64,000 nucleotides of DNA, taken from assembly GCF_001553265.1 (NCBI RefSeq), contig NZ_KQ960598.1, positions 47,605 through 111,604 on the forward strand, written 5' to 3'. Positions within the stretch are counted from its first letter, which is position 1; each line of letters starts with the position of its first letter. This document shows, piece after piece, positions 55,600 to 64,000 of the stretch. This DNA is from Prevotella sp. DNF00663 (GTDB lineage Bacteria; Bacteroidota; Bacteroidia; Bacteroidales; Bacteroidaceae). The notes beneath the pieces were generated by a model. It worked only from the letters and a program-made list of their open reading frames with translations. It searched no databases and was not told the origin of the DNA. The translations under genes were made by a program, and so were the position numbers.

Positions 55600-56943
55600 A
55601 TGAAGAATATCACTCGAAATATCAGTCCATGGTTGTGGATACCAACCCTCTATTTTGCTGAGGGAATCCCTTATTTCATCGTCAATAACATTTCCGTAAC
55701 GATGTTTACGCGTATGGGAGTGCCTAATGGTGAGATGGCATTGTTTACCAGTTTGCTTTATTTGCCATGGACCATCAAGCCATTGTGGAGTCCGTTTGTC
55801 GATATTGTTCGTACCAAGCGATGGTGGATTTTGATGATGCAATTGCTGATAAGCGCATGTTTTGTGCTGCTTACATTATCAATTCCGCATCCTGATTTGT
55901 CATTGATTCAGTCCATGCAGACCCCTGTGAGTATGTTTACATTCGTGCTAATACTCTTTATTATTACGGCGTTTGCTTCTGCAACCCATGATATTGCAGC
56001 TGATGGATTCTATATGTTGGCACTTAATCATTCCGAACAATCACTTTTTGTTGGTATTCGTAGCACCTTCTATCGCCTTTCTTCCATCTTTGGACAAGGT
56101 GTTTTGGTATTTATTGCGGGGTTGTTAGAATCGAAGACTAATAATATACCAATGGCTTGGACCATTACGATGGTAATCACGGCCATTATGTTTGCTTTGG
56201 TAACATTCTATCATACATTCTTCATTCCAAGGCCCAAAGAAGATGCATCACGCCTTGGTGACACAAAAGGACAGGCTAAAGAGATTATCTTTGAGTTTGG
56301 TCGTACCTTTGTTACGTACTTCAAAAAGCCCGGTGTATTGATTGCTATTGTTTTCATGTTGCTTTATCGTTTGCCCGAAGCATTTCTTTTGAAGATGGTC
56401 AATCCTTTCTTGTTAGATACTCGCGAGCATGGAGGATTGCAGCTAGCAACCGAGAATGTGGGCATCGTCTATGGTACAATAGGTGTCTTCTTCCTTACTA
56501 TTGGTGGAATCATCGGTGGTATTGCTGCATCTAAATGGGGCTTGAAGAAGTCTTTGTGGCCTATGGCTGCTTGTATGACCCTGCCTTGTTTCACGTTCGT
56601 ATACTTGAGTATGTTCGTGCCATCCAACCTTGTTGTTATCAGTATTTGCGTAGCTATAGAGCAATTTGGTTATGGTTTTGGTTTTACAGCGTACATGTTG
56701 TATATGATGTACTTCTCTGAGGGCGAGTTCAAGACAGCACATTATGCTATCTGTACGGCTTTCATGGCTTTGAGTATGATGATTCCGGGCATGTTTGCCG
56801 GTTATCTACAAGAATGGTTAGGCTATGAACACTTCTTTTGGATGGTCATCTTATGCTGTTTAGCTACTATAGCCGTAACATTATTAGTAAAGGTTGACCC
56901 TATGTATGGGAAGAAAGAAGAGCAAGAAAATGAAGACGTATAA
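55600..56943 (+). CDS. AmpG-like major facilitator transporter
   Basis: A 447-residue inner-membrane MFS transporter with about 12 helices. The start WIPTLYFAEGIPYFIVNNIS and the loop YLPWTIKPLWSPFVDIVRT closely follow AmpG, the importer of anhydromuropeptides. ATHDIAADGFYMLAL is another AmpG block. It would bring cell-wall fragments into the cytoplasm for the kinase and etherase. Its last 14 nt overlap the second namZ-like gene. Confidence 0.85.
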   Translation: MKNITRNISPWLWIPTLYFAEGIPYFIVNNISVTMFTRMGVPNGEMALFTSLLYLPWTIKPLWSPFVDIVRTKRWWILMMQLLISACFVLLTLSIPHPDLSLIQSMQTPVSMFTFVLILFIITAFASATHDIAADGFYMLALNHSEQSLFVGIRSTFYRLSSIFGQGVLVFIAGLLESKTNNIPMAWTITMVITAIMFALVTFYHTFFIPRPKEDASRLGDTKGQAKEIIFEFGRTFVTYFKKPGVLIAIVFMLLYRLPEAFLLKMVNPFLLDTREHGGLQLATENVGIVYGTIGVFFLTIGGIIGGIAASKWGLKKSLWPMAACMTLPCFTFVYLSMFVPSNLVVISICVAIEQFGYGFGFTAYMLYMMYFSEGEFKTAHYAICTAFMALSMMIPGMFAGYLQEWLGYEHFFWMVILCCLATIAVTLLVKVDPMYGKKEEQENEDV

Positions 56944-58183
56944 AGGTATAATAGCATTACTTATTGGTGTGCTTGCATGCTCTCCGTTAGTCATGGAGGC
57001 TCGTAGCCATCGCGTTGAGGTGGGTATCGAAGTTTTACGTGACCAACAATTCAAATGCTTAGAAGGGAAACGGGTTGGTTTGATAACCAATCCTACCGGT
57101 GTTGATAGCAATTTGAAGTCTACGATAGATATTTTGTATGAAGCTCCTAATGTGAATCTTGTGGCTCTTTTTGGCCCGGAGCATGGGGTACGTGGTGATG
57201 TAAAAGCCGGTGATAAGGTCGAAGATATCAAAGATGTAACTACAGGATTACCAGTATATTCGCTCTATGGAAAGACACGCAAACCCGCTCAAGATATGTT
57301 GAAAGATATTGACGTATTGGTATACGATATTCAAGACATTGGTTGTCGATCGTTTACGTTTATCAGTACAATGGGGCTTGCAATGGAAGCTGCCGCAGAA
57401 TGCGGTAAGGAGTTTGTGGTATTAGACCGTCCTAATCCTATTGGTGGATTGAAAATTGAAGGGAATTTAGTAGAGCCCGATTGTGTTTCGTTTGTCAGTC
57501 AGTTTAAAATACCTTATATATACGGACTTACATGTGGAGAGTTGGCGCAGCTGCTGAATGACGAACACATGTTAAAAAATGGGGTACAATGTAAACTTAC
57601 AGTCGTAAAGATGAAAGGTTGGAAGCGCCATATGAACTATGGTGATACTGGATTGCAATGGATTGCTTCCTCACCCCATATCCCTCAAGCCCTTACTTCT
57701 TATTACTATCCCGTCAGTGGTATCTTAGGAGAATTAGGATACATGTCTATTGGAGTGGGCTATACGATTCCTTTCCAGATGTTTGCAGCTTCTTGGGTGA
57801 ATGCCAATCAACTAGCTTCGGCCATGAACGCTCACCATTTGCCCGGTGTAACGTTCCGTCCTATCTACGTACGCCCTTACTATAGCGTTGGAGTAGGAAA
57901 GCAGTTGCAAGGTGTGCAAGTGCATTTGACTAATTATAAAGAGGCGACTCTTACCGACATACAGTTTATCTTGATGCAAGAGATAGCCAGGCTTTATCCG
58001 GAATATTCAATTCTTGAGCATGCAGATAAGGGCAGATTCTCTATGTTTGATAAAGTCTGTGGCTCCAAACAGATTCGCCGACTTATGATGAAGCGCAACC
58101 AATGGAGCGATGCTCGTGGTTATTGGTATAAAGATGTAGACGCTTTCCGTAGTCTTTCTAAAAAGTATTATCTTTATCATTAA
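56930..58183 (+). CDS. NamZ-type exo-beta-N-acetylmuramidase (DUF1343, GH171), copy 2
   Basis: A 417-residue exported paralogue. The ATG at 56930 gives MKTYKGIIALLIGVLACSPL, a signal peptide; an earlier ATG at 56894 falls well inside the transporter gene. The blocks FGPEHGVRGDVKAGDKV, DVLVYDIQDIGCRSFTFIS, VVLDRPNPIGG and GVGYTIPFQMFAASWVN match the family. Sequence divergence from copy 1 is considerable, so the two may differ in substrate or location. It probably works with the amidase-like and MurK/MurQ proteins of the same operon. Confidence 0.85.
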   Translation: MKTYKGIIALLIGVLACSPLVMEARSHRVEVGIEVLRDQQFKCLEGKRVGLITNPTGVDSNLKSTIDILYEAPNVNLVALFGPEHGVRGDVKAGDKVEDIKDVTTGLPVYSLYGKTRKPAQDMLKDIDVLVYDIQDIGCRSFTFISTMGLAMEAAAECGKEFVVLDRPNPIGGLKIEGNLVEPDCVSFVSQFKIPYIYGLTCGELAQLLNDEHMLKNGVQCKLTVVKMKGWKRHMNYGDTGLQWIASSPHIPQALTSYYYPVSGILGELGYMSIGVGYTIPFQMFAASWVNANQLASAMNAHHLPGVTFRPIYVRPYYSVGVGKQLQGVQVHLTNYKEATLTDIQFILMQEIARLYPEYSILEHADKGRFSMFDKVCGSKQIRRLMMKRNQWSDARGYWYKDVDAFRSLSKKYYLYH

Positions 58184-58196
58184 ACTTACTGATATT

Positions 58197-59396
58197 ATGA
58201 CAGAGCATATCAAAAAGAGCAATAGGATATTAGCTATCGACATTCTACGCGGTATCACGATAGCCGGTATGATACTTGTGAATAATCCCGGAAGTTGGTC
58301 TCACATCCTTACTCCGTTAGGACATGCTGAATGGAATGGAATGACGCCTACCGATTTGGTCTTTCCTTTCTTTATGTTTATTATGGGTGTATGTATATTC
58401 ATATCTCTATTGAAGTTTGATTTCAAGTGCGATAGGTCTACAGTTACCAAGATTATCCGCCGTACAATCCTTATTTATTTGGTTGGAGTAGCCATTGGTT
58501 GGTTTGCAAGATTTTGTTATCGTTGGAATAACCCTTTGGAAAATGCAGGCTTGTTGGACCAAATATGGTATATGGTTTGGTCGTTTGAAAAGATGCGTAT
58601 ATCGGGTGTACTGGCTCGTTTAGCCATTTGTTATGGCGTAGCATCGCTTGTGGCTATCACCGTTCGTCATCGTTATATTCCTTATATTGTTGTTACGTTG
58701 TTGGTCGGTTATTGTGTGATATTGTTTGTCGGTAATGGTTTTGCTTACGATGAGACCAATATTCTTTCTATAGTAGACCGTGCTATCCTTACCGATGCCC
58801 ACATGTATCATGACAATGGTATTGACCCCGAAGGCTTGCTTAGTACAATTCCTGCCGTAGCTCATACCCTTCTAGGGTTTCTTGTCGGCCGATTGCTTTT
58901 TAGCAAACGTACTCATGTCGTATCAACGGATACAAAAACCGATTTGCTGATTACCAAAATTATTCCTTTATTTGTTGTTGGGACAACCTTGACTTTTAGT
59001 GGTTTCTTGTTGAGCTATGGCTGTCCACTCAACAAAAAGGTCTGGTCTCCAACCTATGTCTTTGTTGCTTGTGGACTAGCCGCCACACTTTTGGCTCTGC
59101 TTATTTACATTATAGATGTTAAGGAACACCGTCGTTGGTGCCGATTCTTTGAGGTTTTTGGTGTCAATCCTTTGTTTCTATACGTATTAAGTGATTTCTT
59201 TGCTATAGTGTTTGGAGCATTCTCGTTTAAGTTTGGTGGCGAGGACACCACAATCATAGGCTTCTTCTACAATGAATTGTTGCAACCTGTATTTGGTGAT
59301 AATGGCGGTTCGTTGGCCTATGCATTGCTGTTTGTGCTATTGAATTGGTGTGTAGGATACCAATTATACAAGCGTCGTATTTACATAAAGCTATAA
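58197..59396 (+). CDS. Membrane acyltransferase (DUF5009/HGSNAT-like, NagX-type)
   Basis: A 399-residue membrane protein with about 10 helices. The start NRILAIDILRGITIAGMILV, followed by WNGMTPTDLVFPFFMFIMGV, is typical of heparan-alpha-glucosaminide N-acetyltransferase-like proteins, which acetylate glucosamine across a membrane. In peptidoglycan salvage it could re-acetylate GlcN residues or handle amino sugars before uptake; this is inference. It lies 13 nt after namZ copy 2 and 4 nt before the kinase gene. Confidence 0.82.
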   Translation: MTEHIKKSNRILAIDILRGITIAGMILVNNPGSWSHILTPLGHAEWNGMTPTDLVFPFFMFIMGVCIFISLLKFDFKCDRSTVTKIIRRTILIYLVGVAIGWFARFCYRWNNPLENAGLLDQIWYMVWSFEKMRISGVLARLAICYGVASLVAITVRHRYIPYIVVTLLVGYCVILFVGNGFAYDETNILSIVDRAILTDAHMYHDNGIDPEGLLSTIPAVAHTLLGFLVGRLLFSKRTHVVSTDTKTDLLITKIIPLFVVGTTLTFSGFLLSYGCPLNKKVWSPTYVFVACGLAATLLALLIYIIDVKEHRRWCRFFEVFGVNPLFLYVLSDFFAIVFGAFSFKFGGEDTTIIGFFYNELLQPVFGDNGGSLAYALLFVLLNWCVGYQLYKRRIYIKL

Positions 59397-59400
59397 TGAT

Positions 59401-60261
59401 ATGAGTCAATTACTATTAATTGCTGATAGCGGATCTACTAAAACCGATTGGTGTTTAGTAGAAGATGGAAAAGCAATTCGTCGAATCCCGACTAAGGGAA
59501 TGAATCCTTTTTTTCAGAGTTCTGACGAGATGGCTGCCGAAATTCGTGAAAACTTGCTTCCCCAATTGCCTGTTGAACGCCTAGACTCCGTCTATTTTTA
59601 TGGTGCTGGATGTACTCCTCAGAAGAGTCCTGAAGTAGAAGTTACGATACGACGTAGCTTGCCAGTTGATGGAATAGTAGAGGCTCAGTCCGATTTATTG
59701 GCTGCAGCTCGCAGTTTATGTGGACATGCACCGGGTATTGCCAGTATCTTAGGGACAGGTTCTAATTCCTGTTTCTTTGATGGTAAGGAGATTGTTAAGA
59801 ATACACCTGCGCTTGGTTTCATCCTTGGCGATGAAGGAAGTGGGGCAAATCTTGGTAAGCGTTTGGTCGGTGATATATTGAAAGATCAGATGTCCCCGGC
59901 ATTGAAAGATCAGTTCTTTCAACAATTTGGTTTGTCACAAGCGGATATTATAGAGCGTGTTTATCGCCAACCTTTCCCCAGTCGATTCCTTGCCAGCTTG
60001 AATATCTTCCTTGAACAGCACCGTGACGATGCTACTGTCCATCGGTTATTGATAGAAGCTTTCACTGCCTTTGTGAAGCGTAATATCTTGCATTATGATT
60101 ATCGTACGTATCCACTTAACTGTATTGGAACGATAGCATTGGTGTATCGGCAGGAGCTTACCGAGGCGGCTGAGACTTTGGGCGTACGCATTGGAACTAT
60201 CAGTAAGACACCGATGGAAGGTTTGATAGAGTATCATAGATTAAATTCAAAGAAGAATTGA
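59401..60261 (+). CDS. BadF/BadG-type sugar kinase, MurK-like (N-acetylmuramate kinase)
   Basis: A 286-residue ASKHA-fold kinase. The N-terminal phosphate loop LLIADSGSTKTDWCLVEDG, then FYGAGCTPQ, ASILGTGSNSCFF and GFILGDEGSGANLGKRLV, are the family signatures. In Tannerella forsythia a kinase of this type phosphorylates MurNAc, giving MurNAc-6-phosphate for MurQ. Here murQ starts 2 nt after its stop, which supports MurNAc as substrate, although GlcNAc is possible. Confidence 0.85.
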   Translation: MSQLLLIADSGSTKTDWCLVEDGKAIRRIPTKGMNPFFQSSDEMAAEIRENLLPQLPVERLDSVYFYGAGCTPQKSPEVEVTIRRSLPVDGIVEAQSDLLAAARSLCGHAPGIASILGTGSNSCFFDGKEIVKNTPALGFILGDEGSGANLGKRLVGDILKDQMSPALKDQFFQQFGLSQADIIERVYRQPFPSRFLASLNIFLEQHRDDATVHRLLIEAFTAFVKRNILHYDYRTYPLNCIGTIALVYRQELTEAAETLGVRIGTISKTPMEGLIEYHRLNSKKN

Positions 60262-60263
60262 GT

Positions 60264-61076
60264 ATGAGTTTTACTAAGATTACAGAGCAGTCTTCCCTCT
60301 ACAATGATTTAGAGAATAAGTCTGTACGTGAATTATTGGAAGATATTAATCGAGAAGATCAAAAAGTGGCTTCGGCAGTACAGCAGGCTATTCCACAAAT
60401 AGAGAAGCTTGTAGAACAGATTGTACCTAGAATGCGTCAAGGAGGTCGTATTTTTTATATGGGTGCAGGTACGAGTGGGCGTCTTGGAGTGCTCGACGCT
60501 TCTGAACTTCCCCCTACGTTTGGTGTCCCCAAAACATTGGTCATCGGGTTGATAGCCGGTGGTGATACCGCCTTGCGCAATGCTGTGGAGAAAGCAGAAG
60601 ATAGCGTAGAGGATGGTTGGAATGAATTGGTAGAAAATAATATCAATGCCAATGATACTGTCATTGGCATCGCTGCTTCCGGTGCAACTCCCTATGTTGT
60701 GGGGGCGTTGCACGAAGCTCGCGAGCATGGTATCTTGACAGCGTGCATCACAAGCAATCCCGATTCACCAATGTCTAAAGAGTCTGACGTGGCTATAGAA
60801 ATGATTGTTGGGCCTGAGTATGTGACAGGAAGTTCGCGAATGAAGTCGGGAACCGGTCAGAAAATGATACTGAACATGATAAGTACCTCTGTAATGATTC
60901 AGCTAGGGCGAGTTAAAGGCAATCGAATGGTGAATATGCAGCTCACCAATCAGAAATTGGTTGACCGCGGAACTCGTATGCTCGTCGACATGTTAGGGCT
61001 CGATTATGGTAAGGCCAAGAGATTGTTGCTACTTCATGGATCTGTGGAAAAGACGCTCGAAGCCTATGATAAGTAG
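60264..61076 (+). CDS. murQ: N-acetylmuramic acid 6-phosphate etherase
   Basis: A 270-residue SIS-domain enzyme that cleaves the lactyl ether of MurNAc-6-phosphate to give GlcNAc-6-phosphate. The signature block is FYMGAGTSGRLGVLDASELP followed by PTFG. GIAASGATPYVVGAL and GSSRMKSGTGQKMILNM complete the active site. The start at ATG 60264 is chosen over an in-frame TTG at 60258 that overlaps the kinase stop. Slightly shorter than the roughly 300-residue E. coli enzyme, mainly at the C-terminus. Confidence 0.95.
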   Translation: MSFTKITEQSSLYNDLENKSVRELLEDINREDQKVASAVQQAIPQIEKLVEQIVPRMRQGGRIFYMGAGTSGRLGVLDASELPPTFGVPKTLVIGLIAGGDTALRNAVEKAEDSVEDGWNELVENNINANDTVIGIAASGATPYVVGALHEAREHGILTACITSNPDSPMSKESDVAIEMIVGPEYVTGSSRMKSGTGQKMILNMISTSVMIQLGRVKGNRMVNMQLTNQKLVDRGTRMLVDMLGLDYGKAKRLLLLHGSVEKTLEAYDK

Positions 61077-61138
61077 TGCTTGTGAGTATTATTAAACGAA
61101 AGAAATGAATGGAAACATAACTCAAAAATAGTAAAAAT

Positions 61139-62398
61139 ATGAAAATTAGATTTTCGGTTATAGGATTATTATTGTGTTGTCACGTAGCATGGGCTGGCAA
61201 TTTACCTAGGGTGACACCTGAAAGTGTGGGTATGAGTAGCGAGCGATTGAAAAATGCCGACGCAGCTATTGAACAGGCAATTAAAGAAGGTCGTACGCCG
61301 GGAGCTGTGTTAGCGGTGGTGCGGCATGGCAAGATGGCTTATCTAAAAGCTTATGGTAATCGCCAAGTATATCCCGAAAAGAAACCGATGACTGTGCAGA
61401 CCGTGTTTGATTTGGCCTCATGTAGCAAGCCTATGTCAACGGCTACATGTGCCATGATTCTTATGGAACGTGGACAGTTGCGCACGTTGGATGCCGTAAA
61501 TACAATTATTCCAAACTTTCGCAGTTGGAGTGTGGAAGGTAAGGATTCTGCAACAATTCGGGTGGTCAATCTTTTTACGCACACATCAGGGTTGCCTTCG
61601 TATGCTCCTGTAGCCGAATTGAAGGCTAAATATGGTAGTCCTAATCCTGCGGCTACAATGGATTATATTGCTACATGCAAGCGAGATTTTAAACCGGGAA
61701 CCGGCTCTCAATACAGTTGTTTGAACTATATTACGCTACAAAACATTGTAGAGAAGCTTGCCGGGAAGAGTTTGCGTGACTTTGCTACCGAGCAAATATT
61801 CAAACCACTGGGAATGGAACACACAGATTATTTGCCTTGTAAGCAAAATAAGAAAGGATTATGGGTCAACACCGATAGTCCCCGATGGCTGAAAGAGGGA
61901 ACGAAAGCTGATGGCGAAAATTATCCCATAGCCCCGACAGAACGGCAAGATGATGGTAGCGTATTGTTGGGTCAAGTACACGACCCATTGGCTCGTGTTA
62001 TGAATGGTGGCGTTTCTGGTAATGCCGGTCTGTTTTCCACAGCTGATGATATTGCCGTGTTCTGCGCTATGTTACAAAACGGTGGAGAGTGGAATGGACA
62101 ACGCGTGTTGAGTCCACTTGCCGTGAAAGCCATGCGAACGATACCCCACGATCTCATGAAATTTGGCCGTACGCTGGGTTGGGTCATTTATTCGCCTTAT
62201 GCATCTAATGCCGGCGACTTGTTGAGTCAAGAAACTTATGGCCATACAGGCTACAGTGGTACCTCTATATTGATAGATCCTGTCAACGATATTTCTATCA
62301 TCTTACTGACTAATTGCGTTCATCCGGTCGATAAGTCTAATGTTATTCGTCTCCGCGCACTGGTGTCCAATGCCGTTGCCGGAAGTGTCATAAAGTAA
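61139..62398 (+). CDS. Exported serine hydrolase of the beta-lactamase family (AmiE-like)
   Basis: A 419-residue protein with signal peptide (cut near HVAWAGN). The SxxK motif is Ser 94-Cys-Ser-Lys 97 in FDLASCSKPMS. QYSCLNYI stands in the Tyr-x-Asn position, and GHTGYSG is the HTG box of class-C-like hydrolases. In Bacillus subtilis a homologue (AmiE) in the namZ/nagZ operon removes peptides from MurNAc. The neighbourhood here is similar, so an amidase role is plausible. True beta-lactamase activity is not suggested by context. It follows murQ by 62 nt. Confidence 0.8.
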   Translation: MKIRFSVIGLLLCCHVAWAGNLPRVTPESVGMSSERLKNADAAIEQAIKEGRTPGAVLAVVRHGKMAYLKAYGNRQVYPEKKPMTVQTVFDLASCSKPMSTATCAMILMERGQLRTLDAVNTIIPNFRSWSVEGKDSATIRVVNLFTHTSGLPSYAPVAELKAKYGSPNPAATMDYIATCKRDFKPGTGSQYSCLNYITLQNIVEKLAGKSLRDFATEQIFKPLGMEHTDYLPCKQNKKGLWVNTDSPRWLKEGTKADGENYPIAPTERQDDGSVLLGQVHDPLARVMNGGVSGNAGLFSTADDIAVFCAMLQNGGEWNGQRVLSPLAVKAMRTIPHDLMKFGRTLGWVIYSPYASNAGDLLSQETYGHTGYSGTSILIDPVNDISIILLTNCVHPVDKSNVIRLRALVSNAVAGSVIK

Positions 62399-62425
62399 TT
62401 TTTTCTCTCACAAGAATTGGAAGGA

Positions 62426-63865
62426 ATGAATAAACGCTTAATCTTTACTTTTGTAGGAGCAGTCGTAAGTAGTGGCTGTAAGTGTGTGATGGCTGCTAAT
62501 CAAGACGGGCAAAAGCGTATGAATGTCTTGTTGGTGATGTGTGATGACCTTCGGCCGGAATTGGGATGCTACGGTGTGGAGGCCATACGCACGCCAAATA
62601 TAGACCGATTCGCTGCTCAATCACTGGTGTTTGACAATGCTTATTGTAATATTCCGGTGAGTGGGGCGTCGCGTGCCAGTCTGTTTACGGGCATGTACCC
62701 CAAGTTTCCACATCGGTTTGTCAATTACACAAGCCGTATAAGCCATGACGCGCCCAATGCGATAGCCTTGTCACAGTGGTTTACTTCGCATGGATATCAT
62801 ACTATTTCTAATGGAAAGGTGATTCATCATGTGGAGGATAAGGCCGATACATGGAGTGAAGCACCGTGGAGATTACATCCGAAAGGATATGATGTCTATT
62901 GGGCGGAATACAACAAGTGGGAACTTTGGTTGAACAGTGAATCGGGCAAGCATATGAATCCAAAAACGATGCGTGGCCCCTTTTCAGAGATGGCCGATGT
63001 GCCCGATACGGCTTATGATGATGGACATGTGATGCTGAAAACCATCTCCGACTTACGTAGACTCAAGAGTCGGAACGAGCCTTTCTTCTTGGCTTGCGGA
63101 TTTTGGAAGCCCCATTTGCCATTCTGTGCACCCAAAAAGTACTGGGATTTATACGATAGGGCCAGCATCCCGATGGCTTCGAATCGCTATAGACCGAAAG
63201 ATTTGCCAGATGAAGTGAAAAATTCTAATGAGATAAATGCGTATGCACGGGTATCAACTCCTACTGATGAGGCTTTCTTGCGCGAGGTGAAACATGGTTA
63301 TTATGCTTGTGTGAGCTATGTAGATGCACTTTTTGGACGCGTTATGGAAGAACTTAATACATTGGGACTTGCCGACAATACCATCGTCGTATTGCTGGGT
63401 GACCATGGTTGGAATTTGGGTGAACACGGTTTCGTGGGCAAACATAACTTGATGGATTGTGCCACTCGAATACCTCTTATCGTTCATGTACCCGGCATGG
63501 AACAGGGAAAGTCCGCCTCAATGGTGGAATTGGTAGACTTATATCCGACCTTGTGCGATCTTTGTCATTTACCAAAACCAGTCGCACAATTGGAAGGAAT
63601 AAGTTTCTTGCCGGTCCTAAAAGATAAGAAGACGGATACAAAGAGGAATGTATTTGTGCAATGGGAAGGTGGCGATAATTTTATAGATGGTCGATATAGT
63701 TATGCAGAATGGCCAAAATCAGGGCATCGGATGTTGTTCGACCATCAAGAAGATGCTGCGGAAAATAAGAATGTGGTGGGTGAGATTAAGTATTCTAAAG
63801 TTGTTAATCGTGCTGCCAAAACTATCCGAAAACAAAAGAATAAATATAGATTGAATGCCAAGTAA
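62426..63865 (+). CDS. Sulfatase, iduronate-2-sulfatase-like, Ser-type
   Basis: An exported sulfatase of about 479 residues. The N-terminal segment is a signal peptide or lipoprotein leader. NVLLVMCDDLRPELGCYG supplies the metal-binding Asp pair. The activation motif SGASR (Ser 79) has Ser in place of Cys, so formylglycine would be made by an anaerobic radical-SAM maturase. VVLLGDHGWNLGEHG is the second metal site. Start: ATG at 62426 preceded by AAGGA, rather than an upstream TTG. Its substrate is unclear; it follows the AmiE-like gene by 27 nt but may simply be a neighbour. Confidence 0.88.
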   Translation: MNKRLIFTFVGAVVSSGCKCVMAANQDGQKRMNVLLVMCDDLRPELGCYGVEAIRTPNIDRFAAQSLVFDNAYCNIPVSGASRASLFTGMYPKFPHRFVNYTSRISHDAPNAIALSQWFTSHGYHTISNGKVIHHVEDKADTWSEAPWRLHPKGYDVYWAEYNKWELWLNSESGKHMNPKTMRGPFSEMADVPDTAYDDGHVMLKTISDLRRLKSRNEPFFLACGFWKPHLPFCAPKKYWDLYDRASIPMASNRYRPKDLPDEVKNSNEINAYARVSTPTDEAFLREVKHGYYACVSYVDALFGRVMEELNTLGLADNTIVVLLGDHGWNLGEHGFVGKHNLMDCATRIPLIVHVPGMEQGKSASMVELVDLYPTLCDLCHLPKPVAQLEGISFLPVLKDKKTDTKRNVFVQWEGGDNFIDGRYSYAEWPKSGHRMLFDHQEDAAENKNVVGEIKYSKVVNRAAKTIRKQKNKYRLNAK

Positions 63866-63928
63866 TAGCTGCTTTTAGGCTTTCTAGACAAAAAAGCTTG
63901 TCTACTTGTTAACTCATTAACACTTCAT

Positions 63929-63992
63929 CTAAACAACTGTCAGGCTTTCGCAGCATCGCTGCGGAAGTTTGAGAACTCTGCAAAACTCTTAG
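63929..63992. repeat. Degenerate 22-bp tandem repeat array, locus 6 (runs toward the window end)
   Basis: Units at 63929, 63951 and 63973, 22 bp apart. The first halves include CAGCATCGCTG. The unit starting CTAAACAACTG and ending CAGGCTTTCG mirrors the first unit of locus 4 (CTAAATTACTG ... CGGTTTCG). The left flank has GTCTACTTGTTAAC at 63899-63912. The array may continue beyond the window. Confidence 0.7.
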
Positions 63993-64000
63993 TTTAGAAA

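Noticed and set aside
61139..62398. Antibiotic-resistance beta-lactamase
   Set aside because: It has the SxxK fold, but the operon context and HTG-type motif favour an AmiE-like or esterase role; no resistance function is supported.

Overview
The window reads as chromosome of a member of the Bacteroidales (Bacteroides/Prevotella-like). The evidence is a recurring promoter element of the form TAnnTTTG, usually about 20 nt downstream of a TTG-like box, in front of most operons. It is supported by a NuoCD-fused complex I lacking NuoEFG, a B. fragilis-type mannan operon, an RNase Y/ZapA operon and Ser-type sulfatases. I cannot name the genus. No rRNA, tRNA, CRISPR array, insertion sequence or phage is visible.

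Layout. 1-9744: surface-glycan cluster (two GT4 glycosyltransferases, a PglC-like phosphoglycosyl transferase, a LysA-like decarboxylase, an ATP-grasp ligase, a DegT-type aminotransferase, a PglF/FlaA1-like dehydratase, a nucleotidyltransferase-fold protein), closed by a strong bidirectional terminator. 9822-11998 (minus): coiled-coil protein, ZapA, RNase Y. 12063-12692 (minus): unknown protein. 13058-17967: second polysaccharide operon with an internally deleted WcaJ-type transferase, RmlA, a Wzc-type tyrosine kinase and a small HAD protein, followed by a terminator and a candidate minus-strand small RNA. 18735-20313: two convergent regulators with matching LuxR-type outputs, one carrying hemerythrin. 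20365-23404 (minus): cardiolipin synthase-like protein, KdsD, KdsA. 23460-25835 (minus): large MscS-type channel. 26584-33978: beta-mannan operon (GH27, CE7-type esterase, GH26, GH130, GPH symporter, 2-epimerase). 34235-35305: stand-alone penicillin-binding transpeptidase. 35745-45980: nuoA-B-CD-H-I-J-K-L-M-N. 46320-48466: secreted esterase-like protein and three small genes. 48815-63865: muropeptide/MurNAc salvage cluster (two NamZ-type muramidases, SSS symporter, amidase-like protein, GT2, AmpG-like transporter, membrane acyltransferase, MurK-like kinase, MurQ, AmiE-like hydrolase, sulfatase).

The most unusual signal is a family of degenerate 22-bp tandem repeats, made of two 11-bp halves, at six operon boundaries (12843-12933, 18545-18646, 26021-26119, 35414-35511, 46121-46218, 63929-63992). 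Several are flanked by a shared TACTTGTTAAC-like motif. They contain no convincing gene, do not resemble CRISPR, and look like one dispersed intergenic element family. Other leads are a pseudoknot-capable minus-strand RNA (about 18120-18265), the domain-deleted WcaJ-type enzyme, the decarboxylase plus ATP-grasp pair standing where a PglD-type acetyltransferase might be expected, and an amidase-like large protein inside the MurNAc salvage cluster.
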